NCBI RefSeq assembly: GCF_003812745.1
Contig: NZ_CP033831.1
Coordinates: 4,154,001 to 4,218,000, forward strand
DNA from: Serratia sp. FDAARGOS_506
GTDB taxonomy: Bacteria > Pseudomonadota > Gammaproteobacteria > Enterobacterales > Enterobacteriaceae
DNA length: 64,000 nt
Reading direction: 5' to 3'
The notes beneath the pieces are model-generated. The model saw nothing but the letters and a program-made list of their open reading frames with translations, searched no databases and had not been told where the DNA came from. The position numbers and the translations under genes were made by a program. Positions 30,284 to 39,775 of the stretch are shown here, piece after piece; the stretch's first letter is position 1; every line of letters begins with the position of its first letter.

Positions 30284-31588
30284 TTAACGTGCGGGATGCA
30301 CGTCGTTCAGCGGAACCGAGTGTTGCTGGCGAAACCCGGCGCTGTAACGCGCCACCGCCAGATCATCGGAAGGGATCGCCGGCGTAATGCCGGACATCAG
30401 ATCGGACAGCAACTGCCCGGAACCGCAGGCCATCGTCCAGCCCAGCGTGCCATGCCCGGTATTGAGGTACAGGTTCTTCAACGAAGTGCGGCCGACGATA
30501 GGGGTGCCGTCCGGCGTCATCGGGCGCAGACCGGTCCAGAACGTCGCGTCTTCCACTCTGCCACCGTTCGGGTAGAGATCGCGCACCACCATCTCCAGCG
30601 TTTCGCGCCGTTTTTGCTCCAGCTGCGTATTGAAACCGACGATCTCCGCCATGCCGCCAACGCGAATACGCTGGTCGAAGCGCGTGATGGCGATTTTGTA
30701 TGTCTCGTCCAGCACCGTTGAGAACGGCGCAGCCGCTTCGTCTGTGATAGGGATAGTCAGCGAATACCCCTTCAGCGGGTAAACCGGTATCGACACCAAG
30801 CCGCGCAGCAGTGCCGTGGAGTACGAACCAAACGCCACCACGTAACTATCGGCCTTAAACACTTCTGCACCGCACTGCACGCCGGCGATCTTGTCGCCCT
30901 CCACCAGCAGGCGATCGACGCTACGGTTGAACAGGAAGGTCACACCCGCCTGCTCTGCCATCTTCGCCAGCTGTTGCGTAAACAGCTGGCAATCGCCGGT
31001 CTCGTCGTTCGGCAGCTGCAGGCCGCCGGTCAGCTTGTGCGCTACCTGGGCCAGCGCCGGCTCAACGCTGGCGAGCTGGCTAGCCTCCAGCAGTTTGTAA
31101 GGCACCCCGGCATCTTCCAATACCGCAATGTCTTTCGCCGCGTTTTCAAACTGTTGTTGGGTGCGGAACAGCTGCAGCGTGCCGCCCTGGCGGCCTTCGT
31201 ACTGGATACCGGTTTCCTGCCGCAACGCCTTGATGCAGTCGCGGCTGTATTCAGCCAGGCGCACCATACGGCCTTTGTTGGTCATGTAGTGTTCGGTGTT
31301 GCAGTTTTTCAGCATCTGCCACATCCAGTTAAGCTGGAAGCTGCTGCCGTCAAGACGGATCGCCAACGGCGCATGGCGTTGGAACATCCACTTGATGGCC
31401 TTCAGCGGCACACCCGGCGCCGCCCAGGGAGCGGCATAGCCCGGCGAAATCTGCCCGGCGTTCGCCGCACTGGTTTCCAATGCAGGACCAGGCTGACGAT
31501 CGATCACCGTCACCTCATGCCCCGCCTTCGCCAAATACCAGGCACTGGCTACGCCCACCACTCCACTACCTAAAATTACCACTCGCAT
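30284..31588 (-). CDS. dadA: D-amino acid dehydrogenase, small subunit
   Basis: A 434-residue FAD-dependent, membrane-associated dehydrogenase that oxidises D-alanine to pyruvate and passes electrons to quinone. The N-terminal dinucleotide fold is [19 protein letters not shown] with the Asp/Arg end EVTVIDR. SGMNTGHGT-type features near the C-terminus are replaced by [18 protein letters not shown], normal for the family. It is first gene of dadAX, and Lrp/CRP control is known in E. coli. Confidence 0.96.
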   Translation of the reverse strand: MRVVILGSGVVGVASAWYLAKAGHEVTVIDRQPGPALETSAANAGQISPGYAAPWAAPGVPLKAIKWMFQRHAPLAIRLDGSSFQLNWMWQMLKNCNTEHYMTNKGRMVRLAEYSRDCIKALRQETGIQYEGRQGGTLQLFRTQQQFENAAKDIAVLEDAGVPYKLLEASQLASVEPALAQVAHKLTGGLQLPNDETGDCQLFTQQLAKMAEQAGVTFLFNRSVDRLLVEGDKIAGVQCGAEVFKADSYVVAFGSYSTALLRGLVSIPVYPLKGYSLTIPITDEAAAPFSTVLDETYKIAITRFDQRIRVGGMAEIVGFNTQLEQKRRETLEMVVRDLYPNGGRVEDATFWTGLRPMTPDGTPIVGRTSLKNLYLNTGHGTLGWTMACGSGQLLSDLMSGITPAIPSDDLAVARYSAGFRQQHSVPLNDVHPAR

Positions 31589-32130
31589 CGCTGACTCCAG
31601 CCCAAGGCTTCATAAAGCATAATCTTCTGCTTACAGGAAATTAACTCAGTGAAAAAATCCGTCCAACAACTTCGTCATCAAACGTGACAATATTCACAAT
31701 TAATTTATCGTCGATGGGCCCTGCATTTGCAATAGCCGCGCGTAAATAGCGATAAGATGCGGTTTAAGGAGGAATATGGCGCCAAACCGTCACTGAATTG
31801 ATAGCAATGCTATCAATGACAGCAAAGAAAAAAGGCATGGCCAGCAACAATGATTTAACAGAATATAAAAATACCGCCAAACACATAATCAGAATAAAAA
31901 ACTAATAAAACAAAAAATACCAACACAACAGACAAAGAGAGCGCCCTCTCCCCGCAGCAGAAAAATCGCGTAAAATTTCGGCAAAAAATTAACCTTATAT
32001 TTGATGCTGGAATAAAACGGCCGATCACCTTAGCCGCACCCATTTATTTTGAACGCTGAAGCACGATATGAACGTTAAAACCCAAAGCAGATCCTAAAGT
32101 TCACACTGTCGTTCTTCTGGGGAGTTCCTT
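31589..32130. other. dadA upstream region
   Basis: 542 bp, AT-rich between 31840 and 32000. It should hold the dadAX promoter. A 62-codon Phe-rich minus-strand frame at 31855-32043 is rejected as a by-product of poly-A composition. An imperfect repeat GATAGCAATGCTATC lies near 31799-31813. Confidence 0.4.
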
Positions 32131-32448
32131 ATGTTTATCGCTATCTACCAGTTCTCAGTCAAAACCGGACACGAACAAATCTTTCGCCAGGCCTGGCTTG
32201 AGTTGACCCAAGGCATCTATCTGCAGCGCGGCAGCCTCGGATCGCGCCTGCATAAGGATGTGGGCGGGCAGTTTATCGGCTATGCGCAGTGGCCAAACCG
32301 CGCCGCATGGGAAAACGCCGGTGATATTCAGCTGGATGAGCGCTACCGGCAAGCCCGGGAGCGAATGCGCGCGACTTTGTTGGCGGATGAAACGTTATTT
32401 GAAATGGAAGTAACGGACGATTACCTGCAAGTCAGGCCGTTTAACTGA
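32131..32448 (+). CDS. Antibiotic-biosynthesis-monooxygenase (ABM) domain protein
   Basis: A 105-residue single-domain protein of the dimeric alpha-beta barrel fold. The start FIAIYQFSVKTGHEQIFRQAW and the GSLGSRLH...YAQWPNRAAWENA pattern are typical of ABM quinol/heme-type monooxygenase-like proteins. The ATG has GGGGAG at 32119-32124. Its substrate is unknown, and it is not part of a biosynthetic cluster here. It is convergent with zinT, 45 bp between the stops. Confidence 0.78.
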   Translation: MFIAIYQFSVKTGHEQIFRQAWLELTQGIYLQRGSLGSRLHKDVGGQFIGYAQWPNRAAWENAGDIQLDERYRQARERMRATLLADETLFEMEVTDDYLQVRPFN

Positions 32449-32493
32449 CTATAAGCCCACGTGAGTGGGCTTATACCTGCGTGAGCGATGGCA

Positions 32494-33144
32494 TCAATGG
32501 TGCAGCATCTCGTCCACAACTTCCTTGGTCTGCAGCTGGAACGGGTAATAGGTCGGCCAATTGTCCATCTCTTTCAGCAGCGCCTCCTGCGATGTGTTGC
32601 CCATAAAGATATGGAAATGCGCCGATTTGCGCGGGCCGATAATGTGATCGCTGAACTGCACGAATTTCGGCGCCAGGCTGCCGGCATCCTGGCATTCGAA
32701 CAGATAACGTACGCCCTTTTTACCTGAGACATACGTCAGGATCTTATGCCCGGCGTACTTATACTGGCAGGCGCTGGATTGGTCGCCGCGGTGAAATTCC
32801 ATGACGCCATTCTCAATGCCGATGGTATCCACGTCGGTGGCGTACCCTTTGCGGTAATACGCCTTCACTTCTGCGAAGGTCTTGCTCTTATCCTGTGCCG
32901 CCTTCTTCTTGAACACCGGATCGAGATCCCCATTGAGCAGATAAGGGTACACGGATTGCCACACGCCCTCCCAATCCGCCAGGTCGCGATCTTTGACGTC
33001 TTTATCGTCGAACACGCCCGCCTCCGCCTTTTTTTCAACTTCCGTCAGCGGTTTGCCATGTGAATGATGCCCGTGGGCAAGCGCCTGCCCGCCGATGAAC
33101 AACGCGGCCAGCGCCACCGCCAATTTGCCAAAATGCCTCGCCAA
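32494..33144 (-). CDS. zinT: ZinT, periplasmic zinc/cadmium-binding protein
   Basis: A 216-residue protein with a signal peptide (ends FIGGQALA) and a His-rich N-terminus (HGHHSHG). A calycin-like ZinT domain follows, with conserved VMEFHR, FHIFMGN and terminal HH ligands. ZinT hands zinc to the ZnuABC transporter under starvation. A Zur-type box lies directly upstream, matching the one before znuA/znuC at 62.5 kb, so both loci should be induced together. Confidence 0.95.
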   Translation of the reverse strand: MARHFGKLAVALAALFIGGQALAHGHHSHGKPLTEVEKKAEAGVFDDKDVKDRDLADWEGVWQSVYPYLLNGDLDPVFKKKAAQDKSKTFAEVKAYYRKGYATDVDTIGIENGVMEFHRGDQSSACQYKYAGHKILTYVSGKKGVRYLFECQDAGSLAPKFVQFSDHIIGPRKSAHFHIFMGNTSQEALLKEMDNWPTYYPFQLQTKEVVDEMLHH

Positions 33145-33177
33145 AAGATGCTCCTTGTCCGTTATTGAGAAAATTAA

Positions 33178-33200
33178 AAGTTACAATATAACATAACATT
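33178..33200. promoter_or_regulatory. Zur box upstream of zinT
   Basis: GTTACAATATAACATAAC (from 33180) fits the enterobacterial Zur dyad GTTATAATATAAC. It lies about 35 bp before the zinT start, over the probable promoter. Confidence 0.75.
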
Positions 33201-33446
33201 TTTCAATCCCTGTCGCGCAGCAGGCAATGTGTTGCGCCCCCCGGCCGCAGGGCTATACTCGGAGAAGAAGCGCGGTGCTGCGCCGCCTTCTGCCGGGATG
33301 GACGCGACGCCGAATTGGCCGTCGTTCGCTCCTTTGCGTACCAGAATTTTTATTTCACTGATTTGCAACGGTTAATTATGACTTGAACTATGCTTGTTAC
33401 AGGGCCTGCCGTTTGAGCAAGACCCGTGAATAATGAGGGTGCGCTG

Positions 33447-34982
33447 ATGACTACTTCAACACATGAAAAGGTTAAGGATGATAAACGTCTGAGCGATGGA
33501 CCGGACTGGACGTTCGAACTGCTGCAGGTGTATTTGGAGCAGATCGACCGCGTCGCCAAGCATTACCGGCTCGACACCTACCCCCATCAGATCGAGGTGA
33601 TCACCTCTGAGCAGATGATGGACGCCTATTCGAGCGTCGGCATGCCGATCAACTATACCCATTGGTCCTTCGGCAAGAAGTTCATCGAAACCGAACAGCG
33701 CTACAAGCAGGGCCAGCAAGGGTTGGCGTATGAGATCGTCATCAACTCCAATCCCTGCATCGCCTACCTGATGGAAGAGAACACCATCACCATGCAGGCG
33801 CTGGTGATGGCGCACGCCTGCTATGGCCACAACTCGTTCTTCAAGAATAACTATCTGTTCCGCAGCTGGACCGACGCCAGCTCCATCGTCGATTATCTGC
33901 TGTTCGCCCGCCACTACATCAGCCAGTGCGAAGAGCGCTACGGCGTCGATGAGGTGGAGCGGTTGCTGGACTCCTGCCACGCGCTGATGAACTACGGCGT
34001 CGACAGGTACAAACGCCCGCAGAAAATCTCCCTGGTAGAAGAGAAAGCGCGCCAGAAAAGCCGCGAAGAGTATCTGCAAAGCCAGGTGAACACGCTGTGG
34101 AAGACCTTGCCGCGCGTCGAACGCGAAGAGTCGCCGGAGCAGGCGCGCCGCTATCCGAGCGAACCGCAGGAAAATATCCTCTATTTTATCGAGAAGAATG
34201 CGCCGCTGCTGGAACCCTGGCAGCGTGAAGTGCTGCGCATCGTGCGCAAAGTCAGCCAGTATTTTTACCCGCAAAAGCAGACTCAGGTGATGAACGAGGG
34301 TTGGGCCACCTTCTGGCACTACACCATCCTCAACCATCTGTACGATGAAGGTCGGGTAACCGAGCGGTTTATGCTGGAGTTTTTGCACAGCCACACCAAC
34401 GTGGTCTATCAGCCGCCGTATAACAGCCCGTACTATAACGGCATCAACCCCTATGCGCTGGGCTTCGCCATGTTCCAGGACATCAAGCGCATCTGTCAAT
34501 CGCCGACCGAAGAAGACCGCTATTGGTTCCCGGACATCGCCGGCAAAGACTGGTTGGAAACCTTGCACTTCGCCATGCGCGACTTCAAGGACGAGAGCTT
34601 TATCAGCCAGTTCCTGTCGCCCAAAGTGATGCGCGACTTCCGGTTGTTCACCGTGCTGGACGACGATCGCAATAACTATCTGGAAATTGCCGCGATCCAC
34701 AACGAGGCCGGTTACCGTGCGATCCGTCAGGAGCTGTCGGCGCAATACAACCTGAGCAATCACGAACCGAACATTCAGATCTGGAATGTGGACCTGCGCG
34801 GCGACCGCTCGCTGACGCTGCGTTATATCCCGCAAGAGCGCGCGCCGCTGGATAAAAGCCGCCGTGAAGTGTTGAAACACCTGCATCGCCTGTGGGGTTT
34901 CGACGTGATCCTCGAGCAGCAAAACGAAGACGGCAGCGTGGAGTTGCTCGATCGTTGTCCGCCGCGGCCGACGCCGCTGTAA
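33447..34982 (+). CDS. ycgB: YcgB, SpoVR-family protein
   Basis: A 511-residue SpoVR homologue almost collinear with E. coli YcgB (DGPDWTFELL near the start, MAHACYGHNSFFKNN, NEGWATFWHYTILNHL). The His-rich stretches suggest a metal-site role, but activity is unknown. The start at 33447 has GAGGG upstream; an ATG at 33426 would add seven residues. SpoVR is co-conserved with PrkA (YeaG) and YeaH. Here that pair is at 20.6-24.0 kb. It is convergent with fadR, sharing a terminator. Confidence 0.95.
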   Translation: MTTSTHEKVKDDKRLSDGPDWTFELLQVYLEQIDRVAKHYRLDTYPHQIEVITSEQMMDAYSSVGMPINYTHWSFGKKFIETEQRYKQGQQGLAYEIVINSNPCIAYLMEENTITMQALVMAHACYGHNSFFKNNYLFRSWTDASSIVDYLLFARHYISQCEERYGVDEVERLLDSCHALMNYGVDRYKRPQKISLVEEKARQKSREEYLQSQVNTLWKTLPRVEREESPEQARRYPSEPQENILYFIEKNAPLLEPWQREVLRIVRKVSQYFYPQKQTQVMNEGWATFWHYTILNHLYDEGRVTERFMLEFLHSHTNVVYQPPYNSPYYNGINPYALGFAMFQDIKRICQSPTEEDRYWFPDIAGKDWLETLHFAMRDFKDESFISQFLSPKVMRDFRLFTVLDDDRNNYLEIAAIHNEAGYRAIRQELSAQYNLSNHEPNIQIWNVDLRGDRSLTLRYIPQERAPLDKSRREVLKHLHRLWGFDVILEQQNEDGSVELLDRCPPRPTPL

Positions 34983-34996
34983 CCGCTATAACGACA

Positions 34997-35020
34997 AAGG
35001 GCGCCAAATGGCGCCCTTTA
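34997..35020. terminator. Bidirectional terminator between ycgB and fadR
   Basis: Perfect stem AAAGGGCGCC/GGCGCCCTTT with an AAAT loop, placed between convergent genes. Confidence 0.85.
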
Positions 35021-35039
35021 CTATTTCGCTCGCACACTA

Positions 35040-35759
35040 TCAGCGGCGCGCCTCGGTCAGATCGCTCGGCATAGTGCCCTGCATACTCTGCCAAATCGCC
35101 CCGCTGTCTTTACCGTAGTTGCGCACGGTATCCATCACCTGGTCGTACAGCTTCTCATGACACAGCGTGGACAGCTTGCTGTAGAAGGTCAGCGCCAGCT
35201 TGCGCGCTTCCGGGTTAGAGAAATAGTAACGGCCCACGCGGGTATACAGCCCTTTCAGCCCGTTGAAAATCAGACCGTAGATCGGGTTGCCGGAGGCGAA
35301 CGCCAGGCCGCGGAAGATCTCGTAATCGAGCAGATTGAAAGCGTCCGCCTGATCTTCTACCTCGGCAGCCTTCGCCAGTACTTCCTGAGCCTGCTCCGGA
35401 TGATTGCGCACGGCGGCGCGAATAAAGATCGACGCGATATTGGTGCGCACGGACAACAGGTTATCGATCAGCTGCGGGACACTCTTGTGATCGAGACGGG
35501 CCACGGTCTCAAGGATATTGAGGCCGGACGTTTCCCAGAAATTGTTCACTTTGGTCGGTTTGCCATGCTGAATGGTCAACCAGCCATCGCGAGCCAGACG
35601 TTGCAACACTTCACGTAACGTGGTGCGCGTGACGCCAATCAACTCCGAAAGCTCACGCTCCGCGGGCAAAATAGAGCCAGGGGGGAAGCGATTATTCCAA
35701 ATACTCTCAATAATGTACTCTTCCGCGAAACCGGCAGGACTCTGCGCCTTTATGACCAT
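35040..35759 (-). CDS. fadR: FadR, fatty-acid-responsive transcription regulator
   Basis: A 239-residue GntR-superfamily regulator, same length as in E. coli. The winged helix-turn-helix covers residues ~10-75, with recognition segment [20 protein letters not shown]. An all-helical acyl-CoA-binding domain follows. FadR represses fatty-acid degradation genes and activates fabA/fabB; acyl-CoA releases it. A FadR-type box is present before fadD at 47.5 kb. It diverges from nhaB as in E. coli. Confidence 0.97.
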   Translation of the reverse strand: MVIKAQSPAGFAEEYIIESIWNNRFPPGSILPAERELSELIGVTRTTLREVLQRLARDGWLTIQHGKPTKVNNFWETSGLNILETVARLDHKSVPQLIDNLLSVRTNIASIFIRAAVRNHPEQAQEVLAKAAEVEDQADAFNLLDYEIFRGLAFASGNPIYGLIFNGLKGLYTRVGRYYFSNPEARKLALTFYSKLSTLCHEKLYDQVMDTVRNYGKDSGAIWQSMQGTMPSDLTEARR

Positions 35760-36002
35760 GTGTTTGACGTTCCGTTGCGACGATAAAATCAGTAAAAGTA
35801 ATCAGCTCATCATACCAGATCGCACCGACATGACATAGCGTGAGCGAAAAACAATAAACGAAAGTGTGCATAAAGTGGCAAAAAACGCGCAAAAACACCG
35901 GTCGGCAGAAATTTGCCGCCGTAAAACAAGCTCCGGTTGCGCCCGCCCCCACCGCATTGTTAGGGTACGTGCTACGACTGATTTAAGGATGCATAAAGGA
36001 CA

Positions 36003-37568
36003 ATGGAAACAACCCTGCGCAGCGCCCTGCTCAAAAATTTTCTGGGGCAATCTCCCGACTGGTACAAACTGACCATTCTCATTTTCCTGGCGATCAACCC
36101 CTTGGTGTTCTTTTTCGCCAGCCCGTTTATCGCAGGTTGGCTGCTGGTAGTCGAGTTCATCTTTACCCTGGCGATGGCATTGAAATGCTACCCGCTGCTG
36201 CCGGGCGGCCTGCTGGCGCTGGAGGCGGTGGCCATCGGCATGACCAGCCCGGCGCAGGTCTCGCAGGAAATCGAACATAACCTGGAAGTCTTGCTGCTGC
36301 TGGTCTTTATGGTCGCCGGCATCTACTTTATGAAGCAGCTGCTGCTGTTCGTGTTCACCAAGCTGCTGCTAAACATCCGTTCGAAAACGCTGCTGTCGCT
36401 GGCGTTCTGCCTGGCCGCAGCCTTCCTTTCCGCGTTCCTCGATGCGCTGACGGTCGTGGCGGTAGTGATCAGCGTGGCCACCGGTTTTTATTCCATCTAT
36501 CACAACGTGACGTCGAATCGCTCCGATGGCGACATCGGCGATGACAGCGATTTCACCGGCGAAGAGCGCAAACAGACGCTGGAGCAATTCCGCGCCTTTC
36601 TGCGCAGCCTGCTGATGCATGCCGGCGTCGGCACCGCGCTAGGCGGGGTCATGACCATGGTGGGCGAACCGCAGAACCTGATCATCGCCAAAAGCGCGGG
36701 CTGGGGCTTTATCGACTTCTTCCTGCGTATGGCGCCGGTCACGCTGCCGGTGTTGGTGTGCGGCCTGCTGGTTTGTTGGCTGGTAGAGCGTTTTCGCCTG
36801 TTTGGCTACGGCGCGCAGTTACCGGAAGCAGTACGTGACGTACTGAAAGAGTATGATCGCAAAGCCACCGCCGGCCGCAGCAAGCAAGAACGCCTCAAGC
36901 TGGTGATGCAGGCGCTGATCGGCGTTTGGCTGGTGCTGGCGCTGGCCTTCCATCTGGCGGAGGTCGGGCTGATCGGCCTGTCGGTGATCATCCTCGCCAC
37001 TTCCCTGTGCGGCGTGAACGACGAACACGCCATCGGCAAAGCGTTCCAGGAAGCGCTGCCGTTCACAGCCCTGCTGACGGTGTTTTTCACCGTGGTCGCG
37101 GTGATCATCGAACAGCACCTGTTTAGCCCGGTGATCCAGTTTGTGCTGCGCGCCGATCCCGCCTCTCAGCTTTCGCTGTTCTACCTGTTCAACGGCCTGC
37201 TGTCGTCGGTTTCCGACAACGTGTTCGTCGGCACGGTTTACATCAACGAGGCGCGCACCGCGCTTGAGAGCGGCACCATCTCGCTGAAGCAGTTCGAACT
37301 GCTGGCGGTCGCCATCAATACCGGCACCAACCTGCCTTCGGTCGCTACCCCTAACGGCCAGGCCGCTTTCCTGTTCCTGCTGACGTCGGCACTGGCGCCG
37401 CTGGTATGTCTGTCGTATGGCCGCATGGTGTGGATGGCCCTGCCTTATACGGTGGTGCTGACGGTGGTCGGCCTGCTGTGCGTCCAGTCCACGCTGGAGC
37501 CGGCGACCGAGTTGTTGACGCAGTGGCATTGGCTGACGCTGCCGCCCATCGACGCCATCGGCCACTGA
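36003..37568 (+). CDS. nhaB: Na+/H+ antiporter NhaB
   Basis: A 521-residue integral membrane antiporter with about 12 helices. Landmarks include [23 protein letters not shown] and [20 protein letters not shown], typical of the ArsB/NhaB superfamily. It exports sodium at neutral to alkaline pH. The ATG at 36003 follows AAAGGAC. E. coli has the same fadR-nhaB-dsbB order. Confidence 0.97.
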   Translation: METTLRSALLKNFLGQSPDWYKLTILIFLAINPLVFFFASPFIAGWLLVVEFIFTLAMALKCYPLLPGGLLALEAVAIGMTSPAQVSQEIEHNLEVLLLLVFMVAGIYFMKQLLLFVFTKLLLNIRSKTLLSLAFCLAAAFLSAFLDALTVVAVVISVATGFYSIYHNVTSNRSDGDIGDDSDFTGEERKQTLEQFRAFLRSLLMHAGVGTALGGVMTMVGEPQNLIIAKSAGWGFIDFFLRMAPVTLPVLVCGLLVCWLVERFRLFGYGAQLPEAVRDVLKEYDRKATAGRSKQERLKLVMQALIGVWLVLALAFHLAEVGLIGLSVIILATSLCGVNDEHAIGKAFQEALPFTALLTVFFTVVAVIIEQHLFSPVIQFVLRADPASQLSLFYLFNGLLSSVSDNVFVGTVYINEARTALESGTISLKQFELLAVAINTGTNLPSVATPNGQAAFLFLLTSALAPLVCLSYGRMVWMALPYTVVLTVVGLLCVQSTLEPATELLTQWHWLTLPPIDAIGH

Positions 37569-37688
37569 GGCGGTGCAGGCAGGGTGAACCGACTATTTTT
37601 GCGCTGAATCCAGCCCAGGTGGCTGGCAGCGAGGAGGAATTGGTTTACACTGCCGGTTCAATTGCTTACTGCATGGAAGAATCTAGAT

Positions 37689-38219
37689 ATGTTGCAATTC
37701 TTTAACCGCTGTTCACAAGGACGCGGTGCTTGGCTGCTGATGGCCCTGACAGCGTTGGTGTTGGAACTGGTCGCGCTCTATTTCCAGCACGTTATGCTGC
37801 TGCAGCCCTGCGTCATGTGCATTTACGAGCGTTGCGCCCTGTTCGGCATCCTCGGCGCTTCACTGGTGGGCGCCATCGCGCCGAAAACCCCGCTGCGCTA
37901 CGCGGCGATCTTGCTGTGGATTTACAGCGCCTGGGAAGGCGTACAGCTGGCATGGAAGCACACCATGATCCAGTTGCACCCTTCTCCGTTCAATACCTGC
38001 GACTTTTTCGTCAGCTTCCCTTCGTGGCTGCCGCTGGATAAATGGCTGCCGGCGGTATTCCACGCCTCCGGCGACTGCTCCGTGCGCCAATGGCAATTCC
38101 TGACGTTGGAAATGCCACAGTGGCTGGTCGGCATCTTCGGCGCCTACCTGCTGGTGGCGCTGATTGTGCTGATCGCACAATTTGTTCGCCCACGTCGCCG
38201 CGACCTGTTCGGCCGCTGA
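37689..38219 (+). CDS. dsbB: DsbB, disulfide-bond oxidoreductase of the inner membrane
   Basis: A 176-residue four-helix membrane protein that reoxidises DsbA and passes electrons to quinone. Both cysteine pairs sit at the E. coli positions: Cys41/Cys44 (CVMC) and Cys104/Cys130 (NTCDF, GDCS). The start at 37689 gives the E. coli-like [18 protein letters not shown]; the open frame extends to 37662 without support. A strong terminator follows. Confidence 0.97.
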   Translation: MLQFFNRCSQGRGAWLLMALTALVLELVALYFQHVMLLQPCVMCIYERCALFGILGASLVGAIAPKTPLRYAAILLWIYSAWEGVQLAWKHTMIQLHPSPFNTCDFFVSFPSWLPLDKWLPAVFHASGDCSVRQWQFLTLEMPQWLVGIFGAYLLVALIVLIAQFVRPRRRDLFGR

Positions 38220-38232
38220 TAGGTAAACAAAC

Positions 38233-38264
38233 AAAAAACGGCGCCGGAAGGCGCCGTTTTTTTA
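38233..38264 (+). terminator. Terminator after dsbB
   Basis: Stem AAAAAACGGCGCC/GGCGCCGTTTTTTT with a GGAA loop. The A-run on the left lets it also serve the minus-strand small ORF ending at 38299. Confidence 0.92.
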
Positions 38265-38298
38265 GGGTATTGCGGTCAAATTCAGAGGTAACCCCACT

Positions 38299-38370
38299 TC
38301 ATGTGTGTGTAAGGAAATAAACGAGCACAATCAGCACTCCAGCCACGGCAAACAGACGGATCATTTTCAT
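38299..38370 (-). CDS. Possible 23-residue membrane peptide
   Basis: ATG at 38370 on the minus strand encodes MKMIRLFAVAGVLIVLVYFL plus THT, a basic start followed by one hydrophobic helix. This layout resembles small stress or type I toxin-like peptides, and the dsbB terminator lies just beyond its stop. The ribosome site is weak (GAGAG about 9 bases upstream). No homologue is recognised. Confidence 0.35.
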   Translation of the reverse strand: MKMIRLFAVAGVLIVLVYFLTHT

Positions 38371-38595
38371 TGTTATACTCTCGAGCATGCGGGAGAGTGG
38401 CCAAATTACCCAACTTATCGTTTAAAAAGAAGCATTCCGGTTCGGTTAAGCGCGTAATTTACATAACATTAAACTTCTGCGATATCGTCGGGCAAAAACA
38501 GGCGGCGCCAGCGCTTTCCTTACGGCCTTCGGGCAGCAATAAATTACCGTTACTTATGAACCGCTGCGTCTTTGTCACATTCAGAGCACAATATT
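38371..38595. other. Interval upstream of the sRNA candidate
   Basis: 225 bp, part of a 522-bp gene-free gap. The 81-codon plus-strand frame at 38370-38615 lacks a ribosome site and family resemblance and is not called. Confidence 0.4.
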
Positions 38596-38619
38596 TTGGT
38601 GAAGTTTGCCTATAAAATC

Positions 38620-38702
38620 CTTATAGTATCGGCAAAGTGAGTATTACCGATTTCCCTGGTGTTGTTGTGTGTCTTGCCCCTCATCTTTGCAGGGGCTTTT
38701 TT
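38620..38702 (+). ncRNA. Candidate small regulatory RNA with an ArcZ-like seed
   Basis: GATTTCCCTGGTGTTG at 38649-38664 is identical, as I recall the E. coli sequence, to the conserved seed at the 5' end of processed ArcZ. It is followed by a GU-rich single-stranded stretch and a strong terminator GCCCCT/AGGGGC (38676-38696) with a T-tract to 38702. The GTTGTGTGTCTTGCCC stretch also recalls the 3' part of RprA. Possible -10 elements are TATAAA at 38611 and TATAGT at 38622, giving an RNA of about 70-85 nt. No ORF overlaps. The true arcZ normally lies beside arcB, which is not here, so this would be a second ArcZ-type RNA. Confidence 0.6.
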
Positions 38703-38892
38703 CCTTCCCCCCTCACTGACGAACACGCCTGTTTATCCAGAAATCCCGCTCACCGTTCGCGCACTAATGATTAAAATCATTCGCGATTCTTTCCTTATCC
38801 TAATGACGTTTTGATTTTCACTCTTTCCTTTAGTGAGCCAGGCCCTGTCTTTGGCTGACTACAGCACGTCAATGATATCAAGGACACGACCT

Positions 38893-39654
38893 ATGCCGGA
38901 TACCGCATTGCCCCCTGCATCTCAGCGCCCCCTTCTGCGCCGCCTGCTGCTTAAAGCCGGGAAAAGATTCCTGCGCTGGAACGGCGAGTTTCAGACCCGC
39001 CATTCGCTAATCTCCACCACACCGCAGATTGGTAATCATGAATTTAACTGGGTCACGACGCTGGAAGCCCATTGGCCTGCGATTCGGGAGGAGTTGGATC
39101 GGCTGTTGGAGCATCCGGAGGATATTCCCGCGTTCCACCAAATATCACCGGATCAGAAACGCATCTCTAAAGGGGATAACTGGAAAACTTTCGGGCTGTT
39201 TGTCTACGGGCAGCGGGTTGATGAGAACTGCGCCATTTGCCCGCGCACCGCACAGGCGGTCAGCGCGATCCCCGGCATGCGTACCGCGATGTTTTCGATC
39301 CTCAAACCGCACTACCACATCGTGCCCCACAAAGGCCCGACCCGTGCCGTGGTGCGAGCGCATCTGGGATTGATCGTGCCAAAAGATCGGGAAAAGCTTT
39401 GGATCCGCGTTGACGATCAGATCCTGCACTGGGATGAAGGCAAGGTAATTCTGTTTGATGATTCCTACGAGCACGAGGTCCGCAACGACACCGACGAGCT
39501 GCGTGCGGTGCTGTTTCTCGATATCGACCGGCCGATGGACAAGGTGGGCACGGTGGTGAACAAACTGCTGTTCAGCCTGATCAAAGCCAGCCCTTATGTG
39601 AAGCAACCGTTGAAAAACCTGGCTAACTGGCACCGCCGCAACAAACAGGCGTGA
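38893..39654 (+). CDS. Aspartyl/asparaginyl beta-hydroxylase-family dioxygenase (LpxO-like)
   Basis: A 253-residue Fe(II)/2-oxoglutarate dioxygenase. The metal and co-substrate site is seen in LKPHYHIVPHKGPTR, RAHLGLIVP and DDSYEHEVRN. The family includes LpxO, which hydroxylates lipid A secondary acyl chains. Unlike LpxO no membrane helix is obvious at the N-terminus, so substrate is left open. The ATG at 38893 with AAGGAC upstream is preferred over a GTG at 38833 or ATG at 38872. It stands alone after the sRNA candidate. Confidence 0.82.
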   Translation: MPDTALPPASQRPLLRRLLLKAGKRFLRWNGEFQTRHSLISTTPQIGNHEFNWVTTLEAHWPAIREELDRLLEHPEDIPAFHQISPDQKRISKGDNWKTFGLFVYGQRVDENCAICPRTAQAVSAIPGMRTAMFSILKPHYHIVPHKGPTRAVVRAHLGLIVPKDREKLWIRVDDQILHWDEGKVILFDDSYEHEVRNDTDELRAVLFLDIDRPMDKVGTVVNKLLFSLIKASPYVKQPLKNLANWHRRNKQA

Positions 39655-39775
39655 AGTGACGGCTTATGTCATGAGCGCCACGCCCGTGGGTAACGCTATA
39701 AATAGCGCAGAGGGCGGCATGTCTGCACACGCCGCCCTCTTACATGAGACCTATCTTGCTGCGCAAGGGGCAACT

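Noticed and set aside
31855-32043. A 62-codon Phe-rich minus-strand frame upstream of dadA
   Set aside because: It is explained by the local poly-A composition of the plus strand. The initiation context is weak.
33456-34922. A 488-codon open frame on the minus strand
   Set aside because: It lies fully inside ycgB on the opposite strand. The same codon-bias artefact explains it.
38370-38615. An 81-codon plus-strand frame before the sRNA candidate
   Set aside because: No ribosome site and unlikely composition. It overlaps the putative sRNA promoter.
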